Positions 1 to 6,484 of a DNA stretch of 13,284 nt are shown here, in pieces. Within the stretch, counting starts at the first letter, position 1, and every line of letters begins with the position of its first letter. The position numbers and the translations under genes are program-made. The stretch is from Acidobacteriaceae bacterium (GTDB lineage Bacteria; Acidobacteriota; Terriglobia; Terriglobales; Acidobacteriaceae): the NCBI GenBank assembly GCA_027364815.1, contig DAHXOQ010000043.1, positions 1 to 13,284 on the forward strand. Reading direction: 5' to 3'. The notes under the pieces were generated by a model. That model saw only the letters and a list, made by a program, of their open reading frames with translations. It was not told where the DNA came from and ran no database searches.

Positions 1-188
1 GCGCAGATGCGTCCTAATACATATGCAAAGGGATTTGGAGCGCGGGCAAGCAGGTATGCTTCCTCATCGCGTGTAATGCCAATAGCCTGAACGTACCGCC
101 CGCACTCGGTATGAATCGGGCAGGCAGACTGACAGGGGATATTTTTATCAAAGTACTCTTTGTCGGGGACGGCGATTTGGTAGCGCAT
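1..188 (-). CDS. N-terminus of a GltD-like NAD(P)-binding Fe-S flavoprotein oxidoreductase (partial)
   Basis: Reading leftwards from an ATG at 188, an open frame begins MRYQIAVPDKEYFDKNIPCQ and stays open to the window edge (62 complete codons). Residues 19-29 show a cysteine cluster, CQSACPIHTEC, followed by a helical stretch with an NPFAYVLGRIC ending (Cys62). This is the pattern of the N-terminal [4Fe-4S] domain of the glutamate synthase small subunit / dihydropyrimidine dehydrogenase domain II family, where the Fe-S domain precedes FAD and NAD(P) binding domains; those would lie beyond the edge. A GAGGG stretch sits a few bases before the ATG. It is the third gene on this strand after the cytochrome-porin and the small cytochrome c, 83 bases below the latter with a hairpin in the gap. 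It may link NAD(P)H or a quinone-level donor to those cytochromes, or may be unrelated. Family assignment is fairly secure; substrate is unknown. Confidence 0.8.
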   Translation of the reverse strand, partial: MRYQIAVPDKEYFDKNIPCQSACPIHTECGRYVQAIGITRDEEAYLLARAPNPFAYVLGRIC

Positions 189-224
189 GGACCCTCATCT
201 TGCAAGCGTTGTTTAAAAGGAGGC

Positions 225-262
225 GGCCTGTGCAATTTGCATTCCTGCACTTCACACAGGCC
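225..262 (-). terminator. Hairpin with short T-run between cytochrome c and oxidoreductase genes
   Basis: GGCCTGTG (225-232) and CACAGGCC (255-262) form a perfect 8-bp stem with a 22-nt loop that contains a further small TGCA/TGCA hairpin. On the minus strand it begins 9 nt after the cytochrome c stop and is followed by GCCTCCTTTT. It could be a terminator or attenuator that lowers expression of the downstream oxidoreductase. The T-run is short, so termination may be partial. Confidence 0.45.
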
Positions 263-271
263 AGATGAAAG

Positions 272-676
272 TTAATTGCTCGACTTCAGCTTCTCAATTT
301 CCTCGTCGGACAGAGCTTTAAAGAAGGCAGTTGGATTCTTGTCCTTGCGGTGCTCCTGGTCATAGGCGAGAAACTCGTAGATTGCCTTGCCCTGCGAATC
401 GCTGATGCCCGAGTTGGGCTTGTGCATCATGCGCTTGACGTAACGCGACCACTCCAGCGCAGTCATCGAAGTGTTGATCGGTCGCGCGATGGTGTGGCAC
501 TTCGCGCATTTGTCGACGAAAATCTTGTAACCCTGCTGCTGCGCGGCCGGATAAGAAGACACATCAATTTTTGATGGCCCCTTGTCCTGGGGAAGGTTTA
601 CGTTGCCACTCTGAGCCATCAAGGCAATCGGAATTGCCAGACAGCCAACCGTTATTGCGAGTATTGCTTTGCGCAT
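272..676 (-). CDS. Small periplasmic monoheme cytochrome c
   Basis: 134-residue exported protein. Residues 1-22 are a signal peptide (basic MRK, hydrophobic core, ALMAQS end). A single heme-binding CAKCH lies at 57-61, and Met83/Met84 in KRMMHKPNSG are candidate distal axial ligands. The C-terminal half is helical and charged (ALSDEEIEKLKSSN end), as expected of a small soluble class I-like cytochrome. The start at 676 is chosen over an in-frame upstream codon at 709 because AGGAGAG sits just ahead of it and the signal peptide begins there. The gene starts 26 nt below the stop of the cytochrome-porin gene, so the two are almost certainly cotranscribed. The likely role is to carry electrons in the periplasm to or from the outer-membrane cytochrome-porin. 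The direction of electron flow cannot be read from the sequence. Confidence 0.85.
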   Translation of the reverse strand: MRKAILAITVGCLAIPIALMAQSGNVNLPQDKGPSKIDVSSYPAAQQQGYKIFVDKCAKCHTIARPINTSMTALEWSRYVKRMMHKPNSGISDSQGKAIYEFLAYDQEHRKDKNPTAFFKALSDEEIEKLKSSN

Positions 677-702
677 GATCTTCTCTCCTTGAGAATTGTT
701 CG

Positions 703-2037
703 TTACCACATGTAGCGGATGTCGAGCCGGAACATCTTGTCAGTTGTACTTTTCATCGCAATCGGATCACCATCGTGCTCCTGATTGTAACCTGCTCGCA
801 ATACGATGTTGCCCAATTCAGTCAAAGCATGCTCGGCGCCGATGCCCCAAACCTGCGAGTGTATGGATGGATTCGGAGCGATGGATTGTGATGAGCGGTC
901 GAAGCGTGCGGAGAAAACTGTTCCGGTCTTGATATAGTAATCCGCCTCGGCGCGGTAGGAATCCAGCTTGTACGGCGTGGTCGCACTAGTTGAAGTCCAC
1001 TTCCAGTCATCCTGACCGTGGAGATAGCCACCGAGAAGATCGAGTTTGTCCTTGAACAGATAGTTGCCGAATACACCTACGCGGTTGAGGTTAGTGCGGT
1101 ACGTAGTCAATGGATTGTCAATGTTGTTCTGATCCTTGGTACCGTGATAACCCATCACTGTCACGCCGCCATCAGGGCCAAACCAGTAATCAGCATCGCC
1201 CCAGTAATCCTTGGAGTTTTTGGTCGAAGTATCCAGAATTTCGCTGCCATCCGCGTTCAAACCGTTCGTCACTTTTGCTGAAACCGCAAAGATATTCTTG
1301 AAGTAATTATTGGCCCAGGTATAGCCGACATCAACACCGACTGGGTGCTGATCCAAACTAAAGCTCAAGGGGTCCACATAAGTCAGCGTATAAGCCGGAT
1401 CGTGGAAGAGGTTATAGAACATCGCCGCGCGTGTTCCCTCACCCTCCTGCATGTGCATCTCGCCAACCTTCACAAAGTAGCTGCTGTTGGCCCGACCGCC
1501 TGTCCATTGTCCAAATCCCTGCTCCAATCCACTGGAGCCGCCCTGATAGAGTTCCTCGTGAACAAACAGAGAGAAACCTGTATTGGGCACATTGCCAACT
1601 AAAAAGAGCGCAGCTTCTTCAAGGTTGAAACTCGAACAAGAAGCAGTCTGCTGTGTTGCATTGGCTCCGCTGTTACAAGCTGAAGATGGTGAGCTGGCTA
1701 CTGTATCGCCGGTACCAGCCTTGGTTTTATCTTCAGTGAAACTGCCTTCAAGAATCAGTGCAACGACCTTGGTAATATCAAACTTGATGTTGGCATCGAG
1801 ATCAGAGATTTTCGGCGCCGGCTTGCTGCCATCCATCTCATCGGGCGGCATCCGATAACCAAGACGCTTGAACATGTAGCCATTCTTATTCAGCGCGGGT
1901 GGAACTGTGTGGCAGGTGTAGCACTTGACGCCATATTTGCGCGCAAATGCCGGAATTGCGTGCCCTGTAACGGGCATCAAAAGAATTACGCCAATGACCA
2001 AAAGCATTGACTTAATCCAAAGTGAACTGAGTTTCAT
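703..2037 (-). CDS. Outer-membrane monoheme cytochrome-porin fusion (Cyc2-like architecture)
   Basis: 444 residues. Residues 1-27 are a signal peptide ending GHA. The mature protein opens with IPAFARKYGVKCYTCH, placing one CxxCH (39-43) about 12 residues after cleavage, followed by PPALNKNGYMFKRLGYRMPP. The remaining ~370 residues alternate polar and hydrophobic residues with many aromatics and end in RYMW, a typical beta-barrel C-terminus. This layout (short heme domain, FAR-x-xG before CxxCH, FK-x-GY after it, then a ~16-strand-size barrel) is that of Cyc2, the outer-membrane iron oxidase of Fe(II)-oxidising bacteria, though related fused cytochrome-porins exist without proven iron oxidation. 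Cys121 and Cys134 flank a Ser/Ala/Gln-rich, probably surface-exposed loop and could form a disulfide. The start at 2037 follows an AGGAG at 8-nt spacing. Placed between a sigma-54 regulator gene and a soluble cytochrome gene, it probably conducts electrons across the outer membrane. Architecture is confident; substrate is not. Confidence 0.8.
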   Translation of the reverse strand: MKLSSLWIKSMLLVIGVILLMPVTGHAIPAFARKYGVKCYTCHTVPPALNKNGYMFKRLGYRMPPDEMDGSKPAPKISDLDANIKFDITKVVALILEGSFTEDKTKAGTGDTVASSPSSACNSGANATQQTASCSSFNLEEAALFLVGNVPNTGFSLFVHEELYQGGSSGLEQGFGQWTGGRANSSYFVKVGEMHMQEGEGTRAAMFYNLFHDPAYTLTYVDPLSFSLDQHPVGVDVGYTWANNYFKNIFAVSAKVTNGLNADGSEILDTSTKNSKDYWGDADYWFGPDGGVTVMGYHGTKDQNNIDNPLTTYRTNLNRVGVFGNYLFKDKLDLLGGYLHGQDDWKWTSTSATTPYKLDSYRAEADYYIKTGTVFSARFDRSSQSIAPNPSIHSQVWGIGAEHALTELGNIVLRAGYNQEHDGDPIAMKSTTDKMFRLDIRYMW

Positions 2038-2062
2038 TGTGGTCGCTCCTGTCCCGTTACTG

Positions 2063-2079
2063 TGCACGAGCAGGGCCAA
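2063..2079 (-). promoter_or_regulatory. Candidate sigma-54 promoter of the cytochrome-porin operon
   Basis: The minus strand reads TTGGCCCTGCTCGTGCA, with the invariant GG-N10-GC spacing of -24/-12 promoters, a good TTGGC upstream half and a GTGCA downstream half (one mismatch from TTGCA). Transcription would start near 2052, giving a short leader before the ATG at 2037 that still includes the ribosome binding site. The gene immediately upstream encodes a sigma-54-dependent activator, which makes the match more plausible. It is a single site found by eye with imperfect -24 bases, so the call is moderate. Confidence 0.5.
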
Positions 2080-2080
2080 C

Positions 2081-2096
2081 AGTAAATTTATTTACT
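2081..2096. promoter_or_regulatory. AT-rich 16-bp dyad upstream of the cytochrome-porin gene
   Basis: AGTAAATTTATTTACT is a near-perfect palindrome (7-bp arms around TT) directly upstream of the candidate -24 element. It could be an operator or part of the upstream promoter region. It lies closer to the promoter than activator sites for sigma-54 regulators usually do, so repression or an alternative sigma-70 element is equally possible. Confidence 0.3.
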
Positions 2097-2129
2097 TTCA
2101 ATAAGATACGCGTACATTCTGGTCAAAGT

Positions 2130-2147
2130 TGGGGAGTTTATTCCCCA
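2130..2147 (-). terminator. Short hairpin enclosing the response-regulator stop codon
   Basis: TGGGGA (2130-2135) and TCCCCA (2142-2147) pair across a 6-nt loop holding part of the TAA stop of the regulator gene. The sequence after it (AACTTTGACC on the minus strand) has no T-run, so this is a weak terminator or mRNA-end structure rather than a classical intrinsic terminator. Confidence 0.3.
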
Positions 2148-3550
2148 GCTTTCTCGCTACCCATCGGAATATTTTCCCCATTCTCAGCCACCTTCTCTCG
2201 CTTGAGGAGAGCATAAAATGTCTTGCGGTCGACCCCGGCTTCGCGCGCCGCAGCACTGAGATTTCCGCCGCACCGCGCCAGTACAGCCTGCGCATAGGAA
2301 TCTTCAAACTTGGAAAGATAATGTTCGCGTGCATCTTTCCACGGCAAGAAAGTAAGCTTTTCCGAAGTTGCATCAATCGGATCCGACTCAATCAAATCAT
2401 CAAACAAATCCGCAGGTGAAAGCTCTCCGCCGGGATGCAACGCAGCCAGGCGCTCCATCGCATTTTTCAACTGCCGCACATTCCCTGGCCAACGCTGCTT
2501 CAGCAGTGACTCATAAAACTGGTGCGAACCAGTCAAGCACTTGCCATAACGCCGCGAGAATCTTTCCAGAAAAAATCGCGCCAGTCGCGCAATGTCTTCA
2601 GGCCGGTCGCGCAATGCCGGCAACTTCACAGTCACAACGCTGAGTCTGTAATAGAGTTCTTCACGGAAAGTGCCCGCTTTGATCTTGGCTTGCAAATCCT
2701 GATTCGTAGCACAAAGTATTCTGCAATCCACCTTGATCGGCGTCAATCCGCCCAGCCTGCGCAACTCCCGCTCCTCAACAAAACGAAAGAGCCGCGTTTG
2801 CAGTTCAAGTCCCAGGTCACCAATCTCGTCCAGAAAAAGTGTCCCGCCATCGGCAGACTCAATCAGCCCTTTCTTTGTCCGATCCGCTCCGGTAAATGCT
2901 CCGCGCTCATAACCAAACAACTCGCTCTCAATCAGCGTACCTGGCATGGAACTACATTCCACCGGAACATAAGGCCCGGAGTGGCGCGAACTCTCTTTGT
3001 GAATGAAGCGCGCCGTAACTTCCTTGCCCGTTCCACTCTCGCCGAGAATCATCACTGTCGCATCAGTCTTCGCCGCACGCCTGCACTTCTGAATCTGATC
3101 CTGCATCAACGGGCTCGCACTCTGTGCTGAATCCGATTCGCCAAGCGATTCCAGTCTTTCACGCAGCTCTACCACTTCTTTTTCAAGCGAAGAGTGGGCC
3201 AGCGCGCGGTTTACGACCAGCAGCAGATCCTCGCGCTTGAATGGCTTTTGCAAATAATCGAATGCGCCATTCCGCATCGCCAGTACAGCGCTCTCTACCG
3301 AACCAAATGCAGTCAGAAAGACGATCGGCAGTCCGGGATGTGCTTCATGAAGCCGCGCAAAAACTTCCTCTCCTGAGATACCAGGCATGCGCATATCCAG
3401 AAGAACGAGGTCGGGCGGATAAGTCAGCGCCTCCGCCAGACCTTTCAAGGGATCAATAAAAGTGGAAACAGTCGTATGCGGAATCCGCAGCATCCGCTGG
3501 ATATTCTCGCCGAGCGCCGGCTCATCATCAATCACCAGTATGCGGCTCAC
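2138..3550 (-). CDS. NtrC-family sigma-54-dependent response regulator
   Basis: 470 residues in three domains. The receiver domain (1-~115) has the acidic pair Asp8/Asp9, phosphoacceptor Asp52 in LVLLDMRMPG and Lys102 in LQKPF. The AAA+ domain (~145-385) has Walker A GESGTGKE (170-177), the sigma-54-contacting GAFTGA loop (217-222) and Walker B GGTLFLDE (235-242), followed by sensor II RWPGNVRQLKNAMERL. A Fis-type helix-turn-helix lies near the C-terminus (NLSAAAREAGVDRKTFYALL). When phosphorylated it should oligomerise and drive open-complex formation at sigma-54 promoters. A GTG start at 3550 is chosen because it overlaps the kinase stop as GTGA and follows a G-rich ribosome binding site; a TTG eight codons upstream is less likely. 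Likely targets are the cytochrome-porin operon immediately downstream and possibly the divergent OmpA-like gene, both with candidate -24/-12 sites (inference). Confidence 0.93.
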   Translation of the reverse strand: MSRILVIDDEPALGENIQRMLRIPHTTVSTFIDPLKGLAEALTYPPDLVLLDMRMPGISGEEVFARLHEAHPGLPIVFLTAFGSVESAVLAMRNGAFDYLQKPFKREDLLLVVNRALAHSSLEKEVVELRERLESLGESDSAQSASPLMQDQIQKCRRAAKTDATVMILGESGTGKEVTARFIHKESSRHSGPYVPVECSSMPGTLIESELFGYERGAFTGADRTKKGLIESADGGTLFLDEIGDLGLELQTRLFRFVEERELRRLGGLTPIKVDCRILCATNQDLQAKIKAGTFREELYYRLSVVTVKLPALRDRPEDIARLARFFLERFSRRYGKCLTGSHQFYESLLKQRWPGNVRQLKNAMERLAALHPGGELSPADLFDDLIESDPIDATSEKLTFLPWKDAREHYLSKFEDSYAQAVLARCGGNLSAAAREAGVDRKTFYALLKREKVAENGENIPMGSEKAGE

Positions 3551-4671
3551 TCTGCTTTGCCCCCTTGAAACCAATGATAGTGCTGCCCCCTGGTGTAGCG
3601 AGTGGGTGGCAATTCCAGCACAAATACAGCCCCGCCCGATTCACGCTTTTCATAGCGAATGCGCTCATCATACATATCAAGCACGCTCGCTGCCAAAAAT
3701 AATCCCAAGCCCAATCTCTCCCGCCCCGTACTCTGCGTGACAAACGGCTCAAAAAGATGTTCAGAGATTTCTTCCGGCACCCCGGGACCATTGTCCTCAA
3801 TGCGCACTATCACGCGCGCACCCGCAGTTTGATAATCATCAACCCTGATCAGTATTCTTCCGTTCTTGACTTCCTTCAACGCGGCCAGTGCATTGTTGAG
3901 CAAACCTCTTACCACTTCAGCAATCACATGCTCCGGTACGTCAACATGAGGAATATCGGATGGCTGAAAAAGAATTTCAATCCCCTGCGTCTTTGCATGA
4001 GCGCGTAAAGCCACTACAGATTCTTCGATCGGGTTGCTCAGATCGCATGGCTCAAAGACATCGCTGCTTCTCTCTCTTCTGAGGGCCTGCAGCAGAGTAC
4101 GCGCAATATTGCCCATGTAGCGCGTCTCCTTGAGCATCTGCTCCAGATCTTCGCAAAGCCTTGCATCCTCTTTGCGTTCATCGAGCAAAACCTCAAGCCG
4201 TCCCGCAACTATCGCCAGCGGATTATTGAACTCATGCATGAAGCCGGCAGTGAATTGCCCCAGCAGTGAAAGCTGGTGCGTCAATCTTGCCTGCCGGTCT
4301 GCGGCCTGCAGCTCTTCTCTGAGCCGCGCTGTTCTGAAGCGCACCGTTTCCAGTTGCAAACGAAGTTGCTCGGCCAGTACTTCGGCTGCTATCGCATTCT
4401 CTTCAAGCTTGTGCGCATATCTTCGTAGCATGAGTATCGCCGGAACTGGCGCTACTAAAAAAACAACAATCGTAAGAGTCACAGCCAGCTTTAAGTTGAT
4501 CGAATAAATCCAAGGCCCTAAAAGCAGCAGCGGCAAAATCCACACACTGCTCAATACGAGCGGCACTAGCCGCAACCCCCCGCTTGAATTCGGCGTCTCT
4601 CTAGAATTTGCTTCTGTCTGCAATGTTTTCAGACTCCCATTTGGCCGCAGTAAAACCTCAGCAGAAACCAT
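3547..4671 (-). CDS. Membrane histidine kinase, partner of the adjacent NtrC-type regulator
   Basis: 374 residues. Two hydrophobic segments (about 34-55 and 61-82) with only a few residues between them anchor the protein, so there is no real periplasmic sensor domain. A coiled-coil stretch (~85-130) leads to the dimerisation/phosphotransfer helix with His146 in GFMHEFNNPL. The ATPase domain carries an N-box (RGLLNNALAALKE), a G1 box (EDNGPGVPEE), an F-box (HLFEPFV) and a G2 box (LGLGLF). The stop overlaps the start of the response regulator by GTGA, so the two are translationally coupled partners. The ATG at 4671 has no strong Shine-Dalgarno, so the exact start is uncertain. With so little outside the membrane, it may sense signals in or near the bilayer or in the cytoplasm, such as a quinone or envelope state. 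That is inference; no known ligand domain is visible. Confidence 0.92.
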   Translation of the reverse strand: MVSAEVLLRPNGSLKTLQTEANSRETPNSSGGLRLVPLVLSSVWILPLLLLGPWIYSINLKLAVTLTIVVFLVAPVPAILMLRRYAHKLEENAIAAEVLAEQLRLQLETVRFRTARLREELQAADRQARLTHQLSLLGQFTAGFMHEFNNPLAIVAGRLEVLLDERKEDARLCEDLEQMLKETRYMGNIARTLLQALRRERSSDVFEPCDLSNPIEESVVALRAHAKTQGIEILFQPSDIPHVDVPEHVIAEVVRGLLNNALAALKEVKNGRILIRVDDYQTAGARVIVRIEDNGPGVPEEISEHLFEPFVTQSTGRERLGLGLFLAASVLDMYDERIRYEKRESGGAVFVLELPPTRYTRGQHYHWFQGGKAE

Positions 4672-4972
4672 GCTGCCGTGATTACAAGTGGAATCTTGAG
4701 TTTATCTGTTCAAGGCACACTCATACCAAGAATTCAGCCAACTCCCTTCCAGCACACGAACATCCAGGGCAATCCTTACAGCATTGGGTAAGAACTACAC
4801 TGACCAAGCTCTGAACTACGCACGATAATTTTCAATTTACACCTTTATTTTCTATGAGTTGGGGATGGCGAACTTTTGGCCACATGAATGCAATTAACCA
4901 TGCGGTAGTAGAGATTGAGTTGCCGGAGATATTGAGTTTTTGGCGACAATCCCCACTGTAAAAGGAGAAAAA
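4672..4972. other. Divergent intergenic region between the kinase gene and the OmpA-like gene
   Basis: About 300 bases without a gene. It holds the candidate sigma-54 promoter for the plus-strand gene (4876-4892), a pair of GAACTAC direct repeats (4792-4798 and 4813-4819) and the AAGGAG ribosome binding site before 4973. On the minus strand, GG-N10-GC also occurs with GG at 4881-4880 and GC at 4869-4868 (TGGCCAAAAGTTCGCC), overlapping the plus-strand site, but its -12 half is poor. No convincing sigma-70 promoter for the kinase gene was seen. No open frame here has both a ribosome binding site and a recognisable protein. Confidence 0.6.
4876..4892 (+). promoter_or_regulatory. Candidate sigma-54 promoter of the OmpA-like lipoprotein gene
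   Basis: TTGGCCACATGAATGCA has exact GG-N10-GC spacing (GG 4878-4879, GC 4890-4891), a full TTGGC in the -24 half and ATGCA in the -12 half (one mismatch from TTGCA). Transcription would start near 4903, about 70 nt before the ATG at 4973. A sigma-54 activator gene is transcribed divergently from the other side of this region. Confidence 0.6.
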
Positions 4973-5713
4973 ATGATGAGTATCCAAAACGTTTATCGGA
5001 TGGTTCTAGCAGGTATAGCGGTTACTGTGGCTCTCGCGGGAGCGACCGGTTGCTCAACCAAAAATTATGTTCGCACTCAAACCGAGCCATTGGTTGAACA
5101 CACCGATCAACTTGAGCAAAAGACTGCTGAGAATAACCGTCAGATTCGCGACGTGAATGACCGAGCGCAATCCGGAATCACGCGGGCGCAGGGTGCAGCA
5201 GACTCCGCCAACCAGAATTCGCTGAAGGCAAACCAGCAGGCGGATGATGCGCAGTTGTCGGCAGACAACGCGGTGCATCGTGCCGACTCGCTGGACAGCG
5301 TGATTAAGGGCCTGGATAATTACAAGCCAGTCTCAAATGTCTCGGTAACTTTCGGCTTCAATAAAGCAGAGTTGACCAAGGACGACCGCGATCAACTGGA
5401 TACTTTTGCCACGCAGATAGGCGCGCGCAGGAGCTACATACTGAAGGTCACCGGCGGAACAGATTCAACCGGATCTGCGCAATATAACTACGAATTGAGC
5501 CAGCGCAGGGCAGATGCGGTCGTACAATACCTTGCCTCGAAATATGGAATCGCAGCACATAGGTTCTATCTGATCGGCATTGGCAAGGACAAAGAAGTTG
5601 CACCAAACACAACCGCTGAAGGCCGCAAGCAGAACCGTCGCGTTGAAGTTGAACTACTGACGAATATGGGCGACGCTGCACAGCCAGCATCGAGTCAGAG
5701 TGCGTCACGGTAA
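4973..5713 (+). CDS. OmpA-family peptidoglycan-associated lipoprotein with coiled-coil linker
   Basis: 246 residues. The N-terminus has a hydrophobic signal ending in ATGC, with Cys27 the probable lipidated residue. Residues ~30-115 are an Ala/Gln/Asp-rich helical linker (for example QIRDVNDRAQSGITRAQG), resembling Lpp-like coiled coils. Residues ~120-230 are an OmpA C-terminal domain: VTFGFNKAELTKDD, Asp164 in GGTDSTGS, Arg179 in LSQRRADAV and the NRRVEVEL end. Asp164 and Arg179 correspond to the residues that clamp diaminopimelate in OmpA/Pal proteins. It should tether the outer membrane to peptidoglycan. The ATG at 4973 follows AAGGAG by five nt (a second ATG is adjacent); a TTG at 4940 lacks these signals. 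A SYLF gene follows 81 nt downstream. The linker and OmpA fold match the product of 8888-9811, so the two are paralogs. It is about 80 residues longer than typical Pal because of the linker. Confidence 0.88.
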   Translation: MMSIQNVYRMVLAGIAVTVALAGATGCSTKNYVRTQTEPLVEHTDQLEQKTAENNRQIRDVNDRAQSGITRAQGAADSANQNSLKANQQADDAQLSADNAVHRADSLDSVIKGLDNYKPVSNVSVTFGFNKAELTKDDRDQLDTFATQIGARRSYILKVTGGTDSTGSAQYNYELSQRRADAVVQYLASKYGIAAHRFYLIGIGKDKEVAPNTTAEGRKQNRRVEVELLTNMGDAAQPASSQSASR

Positions 5714-5794
5714 TAAAGCTAACACCCGCTCACGAGTGAGACAAAAACAACACAAGGCAACAACCCACAAGCAAAGGAAAAGGACACTAATGTT

Positions 5795-6484
5795 ATGAAG
5801 AAAGCATTCTTGTTGGCTGCATTACTGAGTTTGACAAATATTGCCTGGGCGGGAAGCGCACGCGAAGCAACCGATGACCGTTTGCAACATGCGGGCGAAG
5901 TGCTCCATGAGATTATGGCCGCGCCGGATAAGGGCATTCCTGAAGAAGTCCTCGAGCATGCCAAGTGTGTAGCCGTCGTGCCGCACATGATCAAAGGCGG
6001 TTTTGTATTTGGCGCAGAAGGTGGTCGAGGTGTGGCCACCTGCCGCACTGCTAACGGATGGAGCGCGCCGCTCTTCTTTACAATCACTGGCGGAAGCTGG
6101 GGTTTGCAGATTGGCGTCGAGGGTGTGGATCTGGTTTTGATTATCCAGAATGAACGCGGAATGCAGAAACTGCTCTCAAGCAAATTTGAGCTGGGAGCCG
6201 ATGCCTCGGTTGCAGCTGGACCTGTCGGCCGTCACGCATCCGCAGATACCGACTGGAAGCTCAACGCAGAAATCCTCACCTACTCGCGTGCGCGCGGCGT
6301 CTTTGCCGGATTGACTCTCGACGGAGCCGCAATTCGCCACGATGAAGACTCCACACGTGCCGTCTACGGACGCAATGTACCTAACAGCCGTATCCTTCGC
6401 GGCGAAATCCCTCCACCTCATGCGGCCAACCCATTCCTTAACGCGGTTCGTGCGGTGAAGGTACAGGCCAGGGCTGCGGAATAA
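5795..6484 (+). CDS. Exported SYLF/Ysc84-domain protein
   Basis: 229 residues. Residues 1-19 form a signal peptide (MKKAFLLAALL core, AWA end). The rest is one SYLF (Ysc84, formerly DUF500) domain: a helical entry (~25-45), AKCVAVVPHMIKGGFVFGAEGGRGV (split here as residues 57-80), the SAPLFFTITGGSWGLQIG segment (90-107), then DLVLIIQNERGMQKLL and SRARGVFAGLTLDGAAI (164-180). SYLF domains in eukaryotes bind phosphoinositide lipids. Bacterial exported members are widespread and poorly characterised, possibly lipid-associated in the periplasm. Cys58 and Cys83 could form a disulfide after export. The ATG at 5795 has an AAGGA-rich region about 10 nt upstream. It probably shares a transcript with the OmpA-like lipoprotein 81 nt upstream, since no promoter is evident in the gap, which suggests a joint envelope function. 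A strong hairpin follows the stop. Confidence 0.9.
   Translation: MKKAFLLAALLSLTNIAWAGSAREATDDRLQHAGEVLHEIMAAPDKGIPEEVLEHAKCVAVVPHMIKGGFVFGAEGGRGVATCRTANGWSAPLFFTITGGSWGLQIGVEGVDLVLIIQNERGMQKLLSSKFELGADASVAAGPVGRHASADTDWKLNAEILTYSRARGVFAGLTLDGAAIRHDEDSTRAVYGRNVPNSRILRGEIPPPHAANPFLNAVRAVKVQARAAE

Noticed and set aside
14..250. 78-residue minus-strand open frame at the left end
   Set aside because: It is an out-of-frame shadow; the overlapping frame starting at 188 has the recognisable Fe-S cysteine domain.
5725..5745. CTCACGAGTGAG palindrome between the OmpA lipoprotein and SYLF genes as a terminator
   Set aside because: The loop would be only two bases and no T-run follows; the genes look cotranscribed.
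5719..6183. 154-residue minus-strand frame opposite the SYLF gene, with Cys-rich hydrophobic ends
   Set aside because: Entirely antisense to a well-supported SYLF domain and without its own start signals.
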